Source: a candidate division KSB1 bacterium | GTDB lineage: Bacteria; Zhuqueibacterota; JdFR-76; DREG01 | NCBI GenBank assembly: GCA_022566355.1 | Contig: JADFJB010000020.1 | Location: 1 to 45,037, forward strand | Direction of reading: 5' to 3' | DNA length: 45,037 bases | Shown here: positions 1 to 7,809 of the stretch, piece by piece | Position numbering within the stretch: the first letter of the stretch is position 1 | Layout: each line of letters starts with the position of its first letter | The notes under the pieces: generated by a model | The model's database searches: none | What the model saw: the letters and a program-made list of their open reading frames with translations, nothing else | What the model was told of the DNA's origin: nothing | Program-made: the position numbers and the translations under genes

Positions 1-284
1 TAATCTTCCCTGCCAAAAACATGCAGGGACAAGCTTGAGCCGGAATCTAATCATTCCAGGCATGTAGATTCCCGCTAAAAGCATGCGGGAATGACAGATG
101 GGTGCTTTTCGTTCAGACACTAATTACAGTTAGGCAAAGATCCCCGCGGTTTTATTTGGACCTGGAAGTGATAACAATGCACACCGTTAAATGAATTTCT
201 TTCATTTGAAGAGATCACAAAAAGCACCGGCATTGACTATTTTCAAAAGTTGTGGCGGCAAAATATGAAAGATTACTCTGAATC
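1..284. repeat. Gene-free left edge with palindromic repeats
   Basis: This stretch lies 3' of the serine hydrolase gene and shows no convincing gene. It holds one clear copy of the window's palindromic repeat at 65-97 (stem ATTCCCGC / GCGGGAAT around the loop TAAAAGCAT, ending AATGACAG) and a degraded copy in the same orientation at about 1-35 (stem CCCTGC / GCAGGG). Bases 40-64 look like a fragment of an opposite copy. The rest, 100-284, has no motif I recognise. Confidence 0.7.
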
Positions 285-1439
285 TCACTCTTCATTGATT
301 TTAGCTAATTCAAGCACCACATCAGAATAATTAGACAACCTAGTCCTACCACGATTGTAATTTCGCAGTAAAATAATCCCAATTTTTGTTTTTATATCAA
401 AAGCAATGTATGCATTATAACCGGCAACACTACCCCCATGCCCGACAATCTGAATTCCTCCTTCCTCTTTTCTTATGGAAAAACCCAGGCCATAACCGCT
501 GTTTGGATTAGCCGGTGTTTGGATACGTTGCATCTCAGCACGGGATTCAGTGGATAGAATTTGCACGGGGGAGACTCCGGTTTGGCCGGCGATAAATTTC
601 GCCAAATCTCCAACAGTGGAATAAACCCCGCCATTAGGAACTTTATAGCCACGCCCGGAATGTTCCATGGCTGGGAATGTTGTGTTGATAGAATCTCGAC
701 GATTTGCATATCCAACAGTCAAATGTTTTTTTAAATCTGAAGAAATGATAAATGTACTGCTATTCATGCCAAGAGGCTCAAAAATATACTCATGTACTAA
801 ATCCATAAAAGGACGATTAGCAGCTCGTGAGATAGTCAAACCGAGAATACCGTAACCAATATTCGAATAGGAGTACTTTTCTTTGGGTTTAGATAAAAAT
901 GAAGTCGTCGGGATAGATGCTAATATTTTCTCTTCCCATTTTTCGATTGAGCCAGCAGCAGCTTTTGGCAGTTTCGGTTCCCGGATCAATCCGGCTGTAT
1001 GGCTTGCTAATTGCCTCAGGGTAATTTTTTGTGCTACATCTAGGGAATCCACCAGGTTTTTAATTTCCGGCAAATATTTGGAAACAGGATCGTCTAAATC
1101 TAATATTCCTTTTTCAGCTAATCGAACCAGCAAAGCAGCCGTTACCGACTTTGAGATTGAGCCAATACGATAGATCGAGGTAATATCAGCCGGGACTTTA
1201 TTTTGAACATCTGCCCAACCAAAGGCTTTTGCCCAAACCAAATCGTTGCCCATTACAATACCTGCTGCAATACTTCCTACATTATCCTCTTCCACATCTA
1301 ATGCAATTTGCTCTTCTAAACGTGCGAAAACTTCAGCTGTTTTAGTAGAGACAGGCTGTTGCGCGTTAAGTGCAATCGAACAAGAAAAAAGAAAGAAGAA
1401 AAAGGTCTTTTGGAAATGAAGTTTTCTATTTTGGCTCAT
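285..1439 (-). CDS. Exported beta-lactamase-family serine hydrolase
   Basis: This 384-residue protein belongs to the class C beta-lactamase / penicillin-binding-protein-like family (Pfam Beta-lactamase, PF00144). These proteins act as esterases, D-aminopeptidases or peptidases as well as lactamases. The three family motifs are present: SxxK as S94-I-S-K97, YxN as Y191-S-N193, and HxG as H334-G-G336. Residues 1-26 form a signal peptide (basic start, phenylalanine-rich core, then NAQQ), so the enzyme should be exported. The start is ATG, with AAGGA about nine bases upstream. It is a single-gene unit whose 5' end faces the divergent HMG-CoA-lyase-like gene. The family is clear but the substrate cannot be predicted, and resistance should not be inferred. 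Confidence 0.88.
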   Translation of the reverse strand: MSQNRKLHFQKTFFFFLFSCSIALNAQQPVSTKTAEVFARLEEQIALDVEEDNVGSIAAGIVMGNDLVWAKAFGWADVQNKVPADITSIYRIGSISKSVTAALLVRLAEKGILDLDDPVSKYLPEIKNLVDSLDVAQKITLRQLASHTAGLIREPKLPKAAAGSIEKWEEKILASIPTTSFLSKPKEKYSYSNIGYGILGLTISRAANRPFMDLVHEYIFEPLGMNSSTFIISSDLKKHLTVGYANRRDSINTTFPAMEHSGRGYKVPNGGVYSTVGDLAKFIAGQTGVSPVQILSTESRAEMQRIQTPANPNSGYGLGFSIRKEEGGIQIVGHGGSVAGYNAYIAFDIKTKIGIILLRNYNRGRTRLSNYSDVVLELAKINEE

Positions 1440-1443
1440 CGTC

Positions 1444-1472
1444 TTGACATCCTTTGAAAGAGTAACTATAAT
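1444..1472 (+). promoter_or_regulatory. Consensus sigma70-type promoter
   Basis: TTGACA at 1444-1449 and TATAAT at 1467-1472 are separated by exactly 17 bases, a perfect match to the sigma70 -35/-10 consensus reading rightwards. It would start transcription near 1479, leaving a leader of about 165 bases before the HMG-CoA-lyase-like gene at 1644. The -35 box begins five bases from the start codon of the divergent serine hydrolase. The match is seen directly; promoter activity is inferred. Confidence 0.6.
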
Positions 1473-1643
1473 ATATTCATTATATGTTATAATATTTTAA
1501 ATTTAATGCATTAATTTTGTTCTTGCTTGCGTATTTAAGAAGCTCCATAACATAATGCATATTCAAGAAAATATTCTCTTAATACATTGCCAAAGTAATG
1601 TTAATCAGCGCAATTATTAAATTGCTAATTTAAGATAAATATT

Positions 1644-2573
1644 ATGGAAAAAATAGTTACGATATGCGAAATGGCCCCGCGCGATGGCATGCAAGTATTA
1701 AATCGTAATGGGCAAATTCCTATAGCGAAACGAATCGAGCTAATTAAAATACTGCAAAGAGCTTCTTTAAAATACATAGAAGTTGGCTCTTTTGTTAATC
1801 AGAAGATCATACCGGCCATGAAGGATACAAGCGAGCTAATGAAGCAGGTTAATAGTTACAATGGCCAATTAGCTGCGCTAGTCCCGAATATCAAGTATTT
1901 CCATGAGTTTGAAAAAGCCCCAAACCTGGACACAGTTGCATTGTTTCTTTCTGCTTCAGAGTATTATTCTCTAAAGAACACAAAGATGACTATAGAACAA
2001 GCCATTAATAATGCAGAAGAGGTGGTTGACATTGCAACTAAAAAAGGCTATCGTTTACGAGCTCATTTATCCGGTGCATTTAGGGATCTAACCCAAGAGA
2101 ACCGGCCAACCAAAGAGGAAGAAGTTGCCGAAATATGTTCAAAGCTTCGTCACTTTGATCCTGAACTAACTATAGCTCTGGCAGATACAGATGGCCGCGC
2201 TAAAGAAGATGACATCGAAAGAGTGCTAAAATATGTAATTAACACCTTTGGCTCAGCAGGAATTGCAGTTCATTTACATAACAGAAATGGAGATGGTCTT
2301 AAGAAAGTCCGTGTAGCTTTTGATGCCGGAGTTAACACATTTGATTCAGCAATTGGAGGAATTGGTGGTAATCAGAAAGTTCTAACAGAAGCAGTCGGAA
2401 ACGTGGCTACAGAAGAAATCGTAAACATGTTTGAAACAAATGGTGTCAAAACGGGTATCGATCAAAACCTACTGCTAGAAGCTGGAAAACTAGTAATTGA
2501 AATGACAGAATTAACAGGAGATCCATTGCCGCCCAGTAAACTTCTAAAAAGAAAATTAAAAGAAAAATTCTAG
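1644..2573 (+). CDS. HMG-CoA lyase-like DRE-TIM metallolyase
   Basis: This 309-residue protein matches the hydroxymethylglutaryl-CoA lyase branch of the DRE-TIM (HMGL-like, PF00682) family, which cleaves or forms C-C bonds next to an acyl-CoA or keto acid. The N-terminal APRDG motif supplies the catalytic Arg13 and metal ligand Asp14. The HLH motif supplies His210 and His212, and Asn253 in VGNVATE matches the last metal ligand. The GGLGGCP loop of true HMG-CoA lyases reads GGIGGNQ here, so Asn243 replaces the mobile-loop cysteine. Length is normal. It is the only plus-strand gene in the window and follows a consensus promoter by about 165 bases; no strong ribosome binding site is visible. The fold and metal site are secure, but the HMG-CoA lyase activity is doubtful. 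Confidence 0.8.
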   Translation: MEKIVTICEMAPRDGMQVLNRNGQIPIAKRIELIKILQRASLKYIEVGSFVNQKIIPAMKDTSELMKQVNSYNGQLAALVPNIKYFHEFEKAPNLDTVALFLSASEYYSLKNTKMTIEQAINNAEEVVDIATKKGYRLRAHLSGAFRDLTQENRPTKEEEVAEICSKLRHFDPELTIALADTDGRAKEDDIERVLKYVINTFGSAGIAVHLHNRNGDGLKKVRVAFDAGVNTFDSAIGGIGGNQKVLTEAVGNVATEEIVNMFETNGVKTGIDQNLLLEAGKLVIEMTELTGDPLPPSKLLKRKLKEKF

Positions 2574-2702
2574 ATCTAAGTAGATAGTGTATGAACGAAA
2601 ACTCTTTGCCCATACCACTCATTGTCATTTCGATCAATCACTAGATGGCAAATAATCAATAGAACTTAAAATCGATATTAAAAACAGCTAGCGGGTACAT
2701 AT

Positions 2703-3431
2703 TTATCTGCTGACTTTAATATTCTCCAAATTAATTTCAGAAATTTTTTTGAGATCACCAGTCATAAATAATTCATCATAGTCTTCTATATTTTTCTGGA
2801 TCGAATCGGAAGTAAAATTTAAGTAATCGGCAAATCGGATACCATTGACAACTCGGGGATTCAATGCCTGGCGGAAACGCGTTCCACCACCGTTTTGATG
2901 AAACGTATAAGCAAGAAAATCCATTGTTTTGTGTTTTTGATGAATCCAATACACAAACCGATCTTCAAAATCAGAGCCTCCCTGTTCTTCCGAAAATGTA
3001 ACTTCAATTTTATGATAAGATTCACCATTTATTTTCGATTTACCAAGATATCGTTTTTGAGCTGCAGGATCGTTGAGTGGAAAAGGCAACAGGGCAAAAT
3101 AAATAACGGAATTTAGAGAAGCCTGGTACGAAATCCGCTCCTGATCTGTCAGAGTTACACGCTCGCCGTTGACCTCCCTATTGAAGGCGTTGTTCGTCAA
3201 AATATCCCGAACATCACCTATGGAATCTTTGAATGCCCGAATATAGGTGAAATTACCTCCAGTCCTGTGAATATCATATTGCTTATCTCGAAAATCAAAC
3301 TGTATGTATGAATGTTTGTAACGTATTCCTCCATATTTGTCAATCGATTGATCTATTATTTTCTGTGGATCTGAATTACCGGAACAAGCACACATAAAAA
3401 GTAATATTAAAAATCCAATACCTGTTTTCAT
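2703..3431 (-). CDS. Lipoprotein resembling DUF6503
   Basis: This is a putative lipoprotein of about 242 residues. I start it at the ATG at 3431 because GGGAGG lies just upstream and the resulting N terminus is a clean lipoprotein signal (KTGIGFLILLFMCAC, lipid cysteine probably residue 16). A longer reading from 3464 would bury this signal. The start overlaps the stop of the upstream methyltransferase as ATGA, so translation is probably coupled. The body has the pattern IDFRDKxY, EVNGE, YFALLPFPLNDPA, DFEDRF and VNGIRFADY, which I recall from DUF6503 proteins of Flavobacteria. No function is known. It is the last gene of a four-gene operon. The family name is from memory and should be checked with an HMM. 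Confidence 0.72.
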   Translation of the reverse strand: MKTGIGFLILLFMCACSGNSDPQKIIDQSIDKYGGIRYKHSYIQFDFRDKQYDIHRTGGNFTYIRAFKDSIGDVRDILTNNAFNREVNGERVTLTDQERISYQASLNSVIYFALLPFPLNDPAAQKRYLGKSKINGESYHKIEVTFSEEQGGSDFEDRFVYWIHQKHKTMDFLAYTFHQNGGGTRFRQALNPRVVNGIRFADYLNFTSDSIQKNIEDYDELFMTGDLKKISEINLENIKVSR

Positions 3432-4174
3432 TTTAACCTCCCGACTCGCATGTGAATAGGCCATGTGATCTCCTTTGTTGTTTCTTCATCACCCCAGGCG
3501 TGTAGCAGTTTTTTATAAAATATAGCAATTGGACTGCGATTGTGTGTTTGAACAAATTTTTTAACTGCTGTCCACGTACTGAGAAACCCAATAAATTCCA
3601 GAAAATCCCATTGGGCTTGAATTTTAAACTCCGGAGTTTTTTCCTCTTTATATGGGAAAGGGATTGTAGCATAGCCACCATCGACATGATATATCTCCGG
3701 ACTCCAATATTCCCCAAGCGTGTTATAATTCAATTCAAAAATAATTTGATCGATTTGAGGCGAGATTTGACAAAGCGTATAACACCAGGTTGCTATTAAA
3801 CCACCAGGTCGTAACACACGGTTTACTTCTGCATAAAATTTTTCGAAATCGAACCAATGCAACGCTTGAGCAACCGTCACCAAATCTATTGTATTTGACC
3901 GTATCGCTATTTGTTCTGAAACTGAAACCATGTACGATATATTCTTCTCGTGAGTTGCATGAACAACCTGGCTTTCACTTCCGTCTGTTGCTATTACATG
4001 GACAAAACTGTTTCTTAATCCCGTCGCACACTGACCTGAACCGGAAGCACAATCCCAGGCTTGTTGTGTATCTGGGGTAATTGATGCAAGATAATCGAAT
4101 AAAGCAGGGGGATATTTCGGACGGTACTTGGCGTAAATATCGGATTGTGTGGACAAGTGATCTTTAAATGTCAT
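3428..4174 (-). CDS. Class I SAM-dependent methyltransferase
   Basis: This 248-residue protein is a class I methyltransferase using S-adenosylmethionine. Motif I is DCASGSGQCA at residues 41-50. The acidic ribose-binding position follows (ATDGSE), then QALHWFDFEKF and the VLRPGG post-motif. The opening SDIYAKYRPKYP and the ALHWFD segment resemble the yeast TMT1/CRG1 and trans-aconitate methyltransferase group of small-molecule methyltransferases. It starts one base after the cupin gene ends, and its stop overlaps the next start (ATGA), so it sits inside a coupled operon with the FAD amine oxidase and cupin. The substrate cannot be read from sequence; the neighbours suggest amine or amino-acid chemistry. 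Confidence 0.85.
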   Translation of the reverse strand: MTFKDHLSTQSDIYAKYRPKYPPALFDYLASITPDTQQAWDCASGSGQCATGLRNSFVHVIATDGSESQVVHATHEKNISYMVSVSEQIAIRSNTIDLVTVAQALHWFDFEKFYAEVNRVLRPGGLIATWCYTLCQISPQIDQIIFELNYNTLGEYWSPEIYHVDGGYATIPFPYKEEKTPEFKIQAQWDFLEFIGFLSTWTAVKKFVQTHNRSPIAIFYKKLLHAWGDEETTKEITWPIHMRVGRLK

Positions 4175-4175
4175 G

Positions 4176-4691
4176 CTACTTTCTCGGCTTAGGTTGAGTG
4201 AGCTGGCTGATAATCGCTGTATTTTCAGGATATTCCTTGATCAGATCCTGCCGGTTTGCGAAATCCAGATCTATAAAATCAAAACCGGGAGCAACGGTAG
4301 AGCCGACCAATGAATAACTGTCCTTTCTACCGCAACGAGCGGCAAGCCAGGTATTTGCTGGAACCACCAGTTGAAAGGACTCACCAGCATCAAAATCATC
4401 TCCCAATTGCAATTCTACTAAAACGCCTTCTTGATTGAGCAAATAAATTGTCAAGGAAGAACCAGAATAGAAATGCCACAATTCGTCAGATTTTAGACGG
4501 TGGAATGCAGAGAATTGTTCGCCTTTTAATAAATAATAAATAGCGGTTGAAAAGGAGCGATCGCCGTTGAAACGATTAGGTAGATGAACAGCCTGAATCG
4601 ATTCTGTCGCTCGATAGGATTCGCGAAAGTACCCGCCTTCAGGATGGGACTGCAATTGCAATTTCTCGATCCAGTACTCAGCGGATTTCAC
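4176..4691 (-). CDS. DUF985-family cupin
   Basis: This 171-residue single-domain cupin belongs to the DUF985 (PF06172) family. The diagnostic pieces are HPEGGYFRESYR near residue 17, FHRLKSDELWHFYSG in the first cupin motif, and SLVGSTVAPGFDF in the second. Family members adopt a beta-barrel and some bind metal or sugar-like ligands, but the activity is not established. The start codon is GTG, sharing its first G with the TAG stop of the amine oxidase gene (TAGTG). GAGG lies about five bases upstream, so translation should be coupled. It is the second gene of the four-gene operon. Confidence 0.87.
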   Translation of the reverse strand: MKSAEYWIEKLQLQSHPEGGYFRESYRATESIQAVHLPNRFNGDRSFSTAIYYLLKGEQFSAFHRLKSDELWHFYSGSSLTIYLLNQEGVLVELQLGDDFDAGESFQLVVPANTWLAARCGRKDSYSLVGSTVAPGFDFIDLDFANRQDLIKEYPENTAIISQLTQPKPRK

Positions 4692-5842
4692 TATACCTCT
4701 ACCTGGTCCTTATGGAATCTCGACAATCTTAAAAAATCTATGGGATGTTCAGTCGTTCCGTTTAAGGTAAGATCAGCCATGATCTCACCAACAATGGGTG
4801 TAAACTTAAAACCATGTCCAGAAAATCCAGCAGCTAAAACGATATTAGAATCTTGCGGATGATTATCTAATATAAAATCATCATCTGATGTTTTGCTATA
4901 CATGCAAACAGAATAATCGGTGCGTTCTTGTCCGGCATTGGGAATATATTCGGAAAGAAATCGTAAGAGTTCCTCTTCATCCAATGACTCCAAATTGCGA
5001 TTGACTTCATCAGCCGTTTCGATAATATTGGATTTTGAATGTTCCGCTATTTTGAGACCTTTTTCATTGATTGCCGGAAAGCCATAGAAAGTGCCATAAC
5101 TTGTTTCGAAAAAGTATACCGGAAACTGATCAGGTTTAAAACATGCCAGATTGTGACTTCTGAACCAATACACTTCCTTTCGCCAAATATCGATCTGAAT
5201 TCCTAATTGAGCTAAATAATTCTTTGACCAGGCACCCATACTTAAAACAAGTCGGTCCGCGAAAATTTCCCCATTGGTTGTTTGTATACAGAAGCCATCT
5301 CTATCCCGCCTCCATTCTAACACTTTTTCACTCGTGAAAAGTTCAGCGCCCAATTTTTGAGCTGCTTCTAAATGCACTTGCACACATGTTTCAACAAATA
5401 AAAATCCTCCAAATGGATCGTAAAAAACAGTCGAATCTTCCGGAATCCTAAATTGCGGAAACCGTTTTCTCGTTTCAGCAACTGTCCAGCATTCATGGGG
5501 CTCAGAATATTTTTGATAACATTTTTCAAGATTCACTATGGTTTCAGAATCCGGCTTGCCTCCTACGATTAAGCCATTCTGTACCATGAGTTTTTTGCCC
5601 GTTTCTTGCGCTAAATCGTCCCAAAGCTCATAAGACCGATTCAAAAGCGGCATATAATCCGGATGCTCAAAATAAGCCTTGCGAATGATGCGGGTTTCGC
5701 CATGGGAGCTGCCTAAGTTGTGAGCAATCCCGAACTGTTCTATGCCACAGACTTTGATCCCTCTCTTCGCCAAATGGTACAGAGCGCCACTTCCCATTCC
5801 CCCACATCCGATTACTGCGACGTCGAAATATTTTTTAGGCAT
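4691..5842 (-). CDS. Monomeric sarcosine oxidase / N-methyl amino acid oxidase family
   Basis: This 383-residue flavoenzyme belongs to the monomeric sarcosine oxidase / N-methyltryptophan oxidase (SoxA/MTOX) family, which oxidises secondary amines to an imine with release of hydrogen peroxide. The N-terminal dinucleotide fold is visible as VIGCGGMGSG (residues 10-19) ending at Glu35. SSHGETRIIR carries the His47/Arg51 pair. Cys313 in SVCMYSKTSDDDF matches the cysteine that covalently holds FAD, and Lys346 in GFSGHGFKF matches the oxygen-activating lysine. Length is typical. It leads a coupled operon with a cupin, a methyltransferase and a lipoprotein. The exact amine substrate (sarcosine, pipecolate, N-methyltryptophan or another) is not determinable. 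Confidence 0.9.
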   Translation of the reverse strand: MPKKYFDVAVIGCGGMGSGALYHLAKRGIKVCGIEQFGIAHNLGSSHGETRIIRKAYFEHPDYMPLLNRSYELWDDLAQETGKKLMVQNGLIVGGKPDSETIVNLEKCYQKYSEPHECWTVAETRKRFPQFRIPEDSTVFYDPFGGFLFVETCVQVHLEAAQKLGAELFTSEKVLEWRRDRDGFCIQTTNGEIFADRLVLSMGAWSKNYLAQLGIQIDIWRKEVYWFRSHNLACFKPDQFPVYFFETSYGTFYGFPAINEKGLKIAEHSKSNIIETADEVNRNLESLDEEELLRFLSEYIPNAGQERTDYSVCMYSKTSDDDFILDNHPQDSNIVLAAGFSGHGFKFTPIVGEIMADLTLNGTTEHPIDFLRLSRFHKDQVEV

Positions 5843-6100
5843 TATTACTAATGAAAAAAATTAATGTCATTCAGAGGAATCTATTTTAAATTCATGTAAG
5901 ATATTGTTTTTTATCAAGATACCGTCACGACAGGATGACAAATGTAGGAATTCTTCAATTTTCTTTATTAAACACATTGTTTTGTTGCATTCCACTTCAA
6001 AAAAACTCTTTTAAAATCGTAGATTTATAACAAATAAACAAATCATTCCGACTAGTAATCTTGTATATCCTGTTAATCCTGTCAAAATTATTGATCTACT
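5843..6100. repeat. Intergenic spacer with inverted repeat arms
   Basis: The spacer between the amine oxidase promoter side and the M48 protease 3' end holds two inverted arms, TGTCATTCAGAGGAATCT at 5865-5882 and its approximate reverse complement ending CAGGATGACA at 5917-5940. They resemble a second type of dispersed inverted repeat. Near 6061-6088 lies TATCCTGTTAATCCTGTCAA, which matches the repeat seen again at 19712-19792. No gene is visible. Confidence 0.5.
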
Positions 6101-7333
6101 TCAAGTTTTCTTAATCACCTCAATCCGTTGCAATACCGGTGGATGTGAATAATTCAAAAATACATAAAACGGATGTGGTGTTAAATTACTCAAATTATCA
6201 ACCGAGAGTTTTTTTAATGCAGAGATCATCGAAGCAGGATCTTCTGTTGTCTCGGACGCGAATCGATCCGCTTCGTATTCATTTTTTCGTGAAAAGATCT
6301 GCATAAATATGGATAGAATCATCTCCACTGGCGAAAACAACATACCAAAGAAAATCAACCCTGCATAGATTGACATTTCCTCCATATAAAATGCTGCGAA
6401 AAGACCTTGATGACGCATGAAAATAGAAAGGAGGTAAAACATCACACCCGTATGTAACATGCTGATGATCATTCCTTTCAGGATATGCTTCTTCTTATAA
6501 TGACCAATTTCATGAGCGAGAACAGATACCAATTCCTGGTTCGTATGTTTTTCGATGAGGGTATCAAACAGAGCGATTCGTTTACGTTTCCCAAATCCCG
6601 TGAAAAATGCATTTGATTTTGACGACCGTTTCGAACCATCCATCACAAAAACATTTTGTAATGAAAATTTAACCTTTTCCGCATAAGCCATAATTGCATT
6701 GCGCAGATCACCCTCCTCAAGAGGTGTGAATTTGTTAAACAGCGGCATAATCCAGGTTGGCGCAATGAATTGGATAATTAAAGTAAATATGGTGGTAGCA
6801 ATCCAGCAATATAGCCAGGCGAGGTTGCCGGCATACTGAAAGAAAGCCATAATCCCGGCTAGCAGTGGGACGCCAATAATGATGCCAAGTAATAACGCTT
6901 TGACCATATCCAGGATAAATGTCTTGGGTGTGGTTTTGTTAAAACCAAACCGTTCCTCGATTACGAAAGTTGAGTAGATGCCAAATGGCAGTGATAGTAA
7001 TGTTTTCACAGCAATCAAAATGCCAATATACAATAAACCCGTCCAGATTGAGCTTAAATTCCAACCCCTGACAATTTGGTCCAAGTAATTGAAACCTCCT
7101 GCAAACCAAAATACCAATGTGAGCAGTAATCCAAATGTACCCGTAATAAATCCGAATTTTGTATTGACTTTGGTATATTCCTGTGATTTGGCGTATTTCT
7201 CCGAATCATACACTCCCTCAAATTCAGTTGGGAGTTCTTCTTCCAATGCCTTTAAATTGAGGACTTCAGCGATGACATCTAAAACGAAGCCAAACAATAT
7301 GGTTGCTAAAATGATGATTGCATAAATATTCAT
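6101..7333 (-). CDS. CAAX-type M48 metallopeptidase (Ste24-like)
   Basis: This 410-residue integral membrane zinc protease belongs to family M48, subfamily of CAAX prenyl protease 1 (Ste24). The zinc motif HEIGH is at residues 274-278 and the NEYEAD motif with the third ligand at 351-356. Hydrophobic segments are visible near 1-22, 62-80, 95-118, 145-165, 175-195, 285-305 and 320-345, as expected for the multi-pass Ste24 fold. The N-terminal M48_N region is complete and the length is normal. Bacterial members probably degrade membrane or secreted peptides rather than prenylated proteins. It stands alone between gene-free stretches, with no strong ribosome binding site. Family assignment is secure. 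Confidence 0.92.
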   Translation of the reverse strand: MNIYAIIILATILFGFVLDVIAEVLNLKALEEELPTEFEGVYDSEKYAKSQEYTKVNTKFGFITGTFGLLLTLVFWFAGGFNYLDQIVRGWNLSSIWTGLLYIGILIAVKTLLSLPFGIYSTFVIEERFGFNKTTPKTFILDMVKALLLGIIIGVPLLAGIMAFFQYAGNLAWLYCWIATTIFTLIIQFIAPTWIMPLFNKFTPLEEGDLRNAIMAYAEKVKFSLQNVFVMDGSKRSSKSNAFFTGFGKRKRIALFDTLIEKHTNQELVSVLAHEIGHYKKKHILKGMIISMLHTGVMFYLLSIFMRHQGLFAAFYMEEMSIYAGLIFFGMLFSPVEMILSIFMQIFSRKNEYEADRFASETTEDPASMISALKKLSVDNLSNLTPHPFYVFLNYSHPPVLQRIEVIKKT

Positions 7334-7809
7334 ATTCCACTAACCTATTTTGTTATTGATGTAAAGATACTTCAATAATAGGTAGCGAATTGAAATGAAT
7401 CCCGCAAATTTTATTTTGGTTGGGCAGTAAAATAGTGATATTAAAGTAATGATTTTATCTTGATAGATTTTGATGGACTTTCAACGAATAAGATTTCTGC
7501 TAAAAGCGAGACTGCATAAATGATAATCATGCTTCCCTAACCTGTCATTTCCGACTATGCAGAATTAAGAATTCAATTACAACCCAAACTGTCATTCCCG
7601 AATGCTTTAATCGGGAATCTTATACATCGTTAAAATTCTGATCCCTTAAAAAAAAGGACAGACCCCCGATAAAAACACTCGGGGGTGACAATTATGGAGC
7701 TGTCATTACCGAAATGTTTACCCGTTTAAAACATAAGGGTACAAGTTTATCGGGAATCTACTTATTTCGTCCCACATTTGCCGCCTGCCCTGAGTGCAGT
7801 CGAAGGGTC
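7334..7809. repeat. Gene-free region packed with palindromic repeats
   Basis: No gene is visible in these 476 bases. Copies of the palindromic repeat occur at about 7490-7525 (degraded, minus orientation), 7541-7560 (partial, plus), 7590-7620 (plus, stem TTCCCGA / TCGGGAA), 7660-7692 (minus, stem ACCCCCGA / TCGGGGGT) and 7701-7760 (plus, enlarged by about 28 bases). The copies at 7660 and 7701 form an inverted doublet with an 8-base spacer. CCTGAGTGCAGTCGAAGGG at 7789-7807 resembles another widespread short repeat and abuts the stop of the SpoIIE gene. Confidence 0.75.

Noticed and set aside
172-330. A plus-strand open stretch of about 52 codons reading STGIDYFQKLWRQNMKDY that looks protein-like
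   Set aside because: It has no start codon or ribosome binding site, overlaps the 3' end of the serine hydrolase gene on the other strand, and matches no family I recognise. It could be a gene remnant but there is no support.
285-1439. Antibiotic resistance beta-lactamase
   Set aside because: The motifs fit the broad serine hydrolase family; nothing singles out true beta-lactamase activity, and no linked ampR-type regulator is present.
2446-2637. Minus-strand 63-codon frame over the end of the HMG-CoA-lyase-like gene
   Set aside because: It is antisense to a well-supported gene, has no ribosome binding site and resembles no family.
3432-3464. Longer N terminus for the DUF6503-like lipoprotein starting MAYSHASREV
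   Set aside because: It would place eleven extra residues before the lipoprotein signal, while the internal ATG has GGGAGG upstream and an ATGA overlap with the preceding gene.
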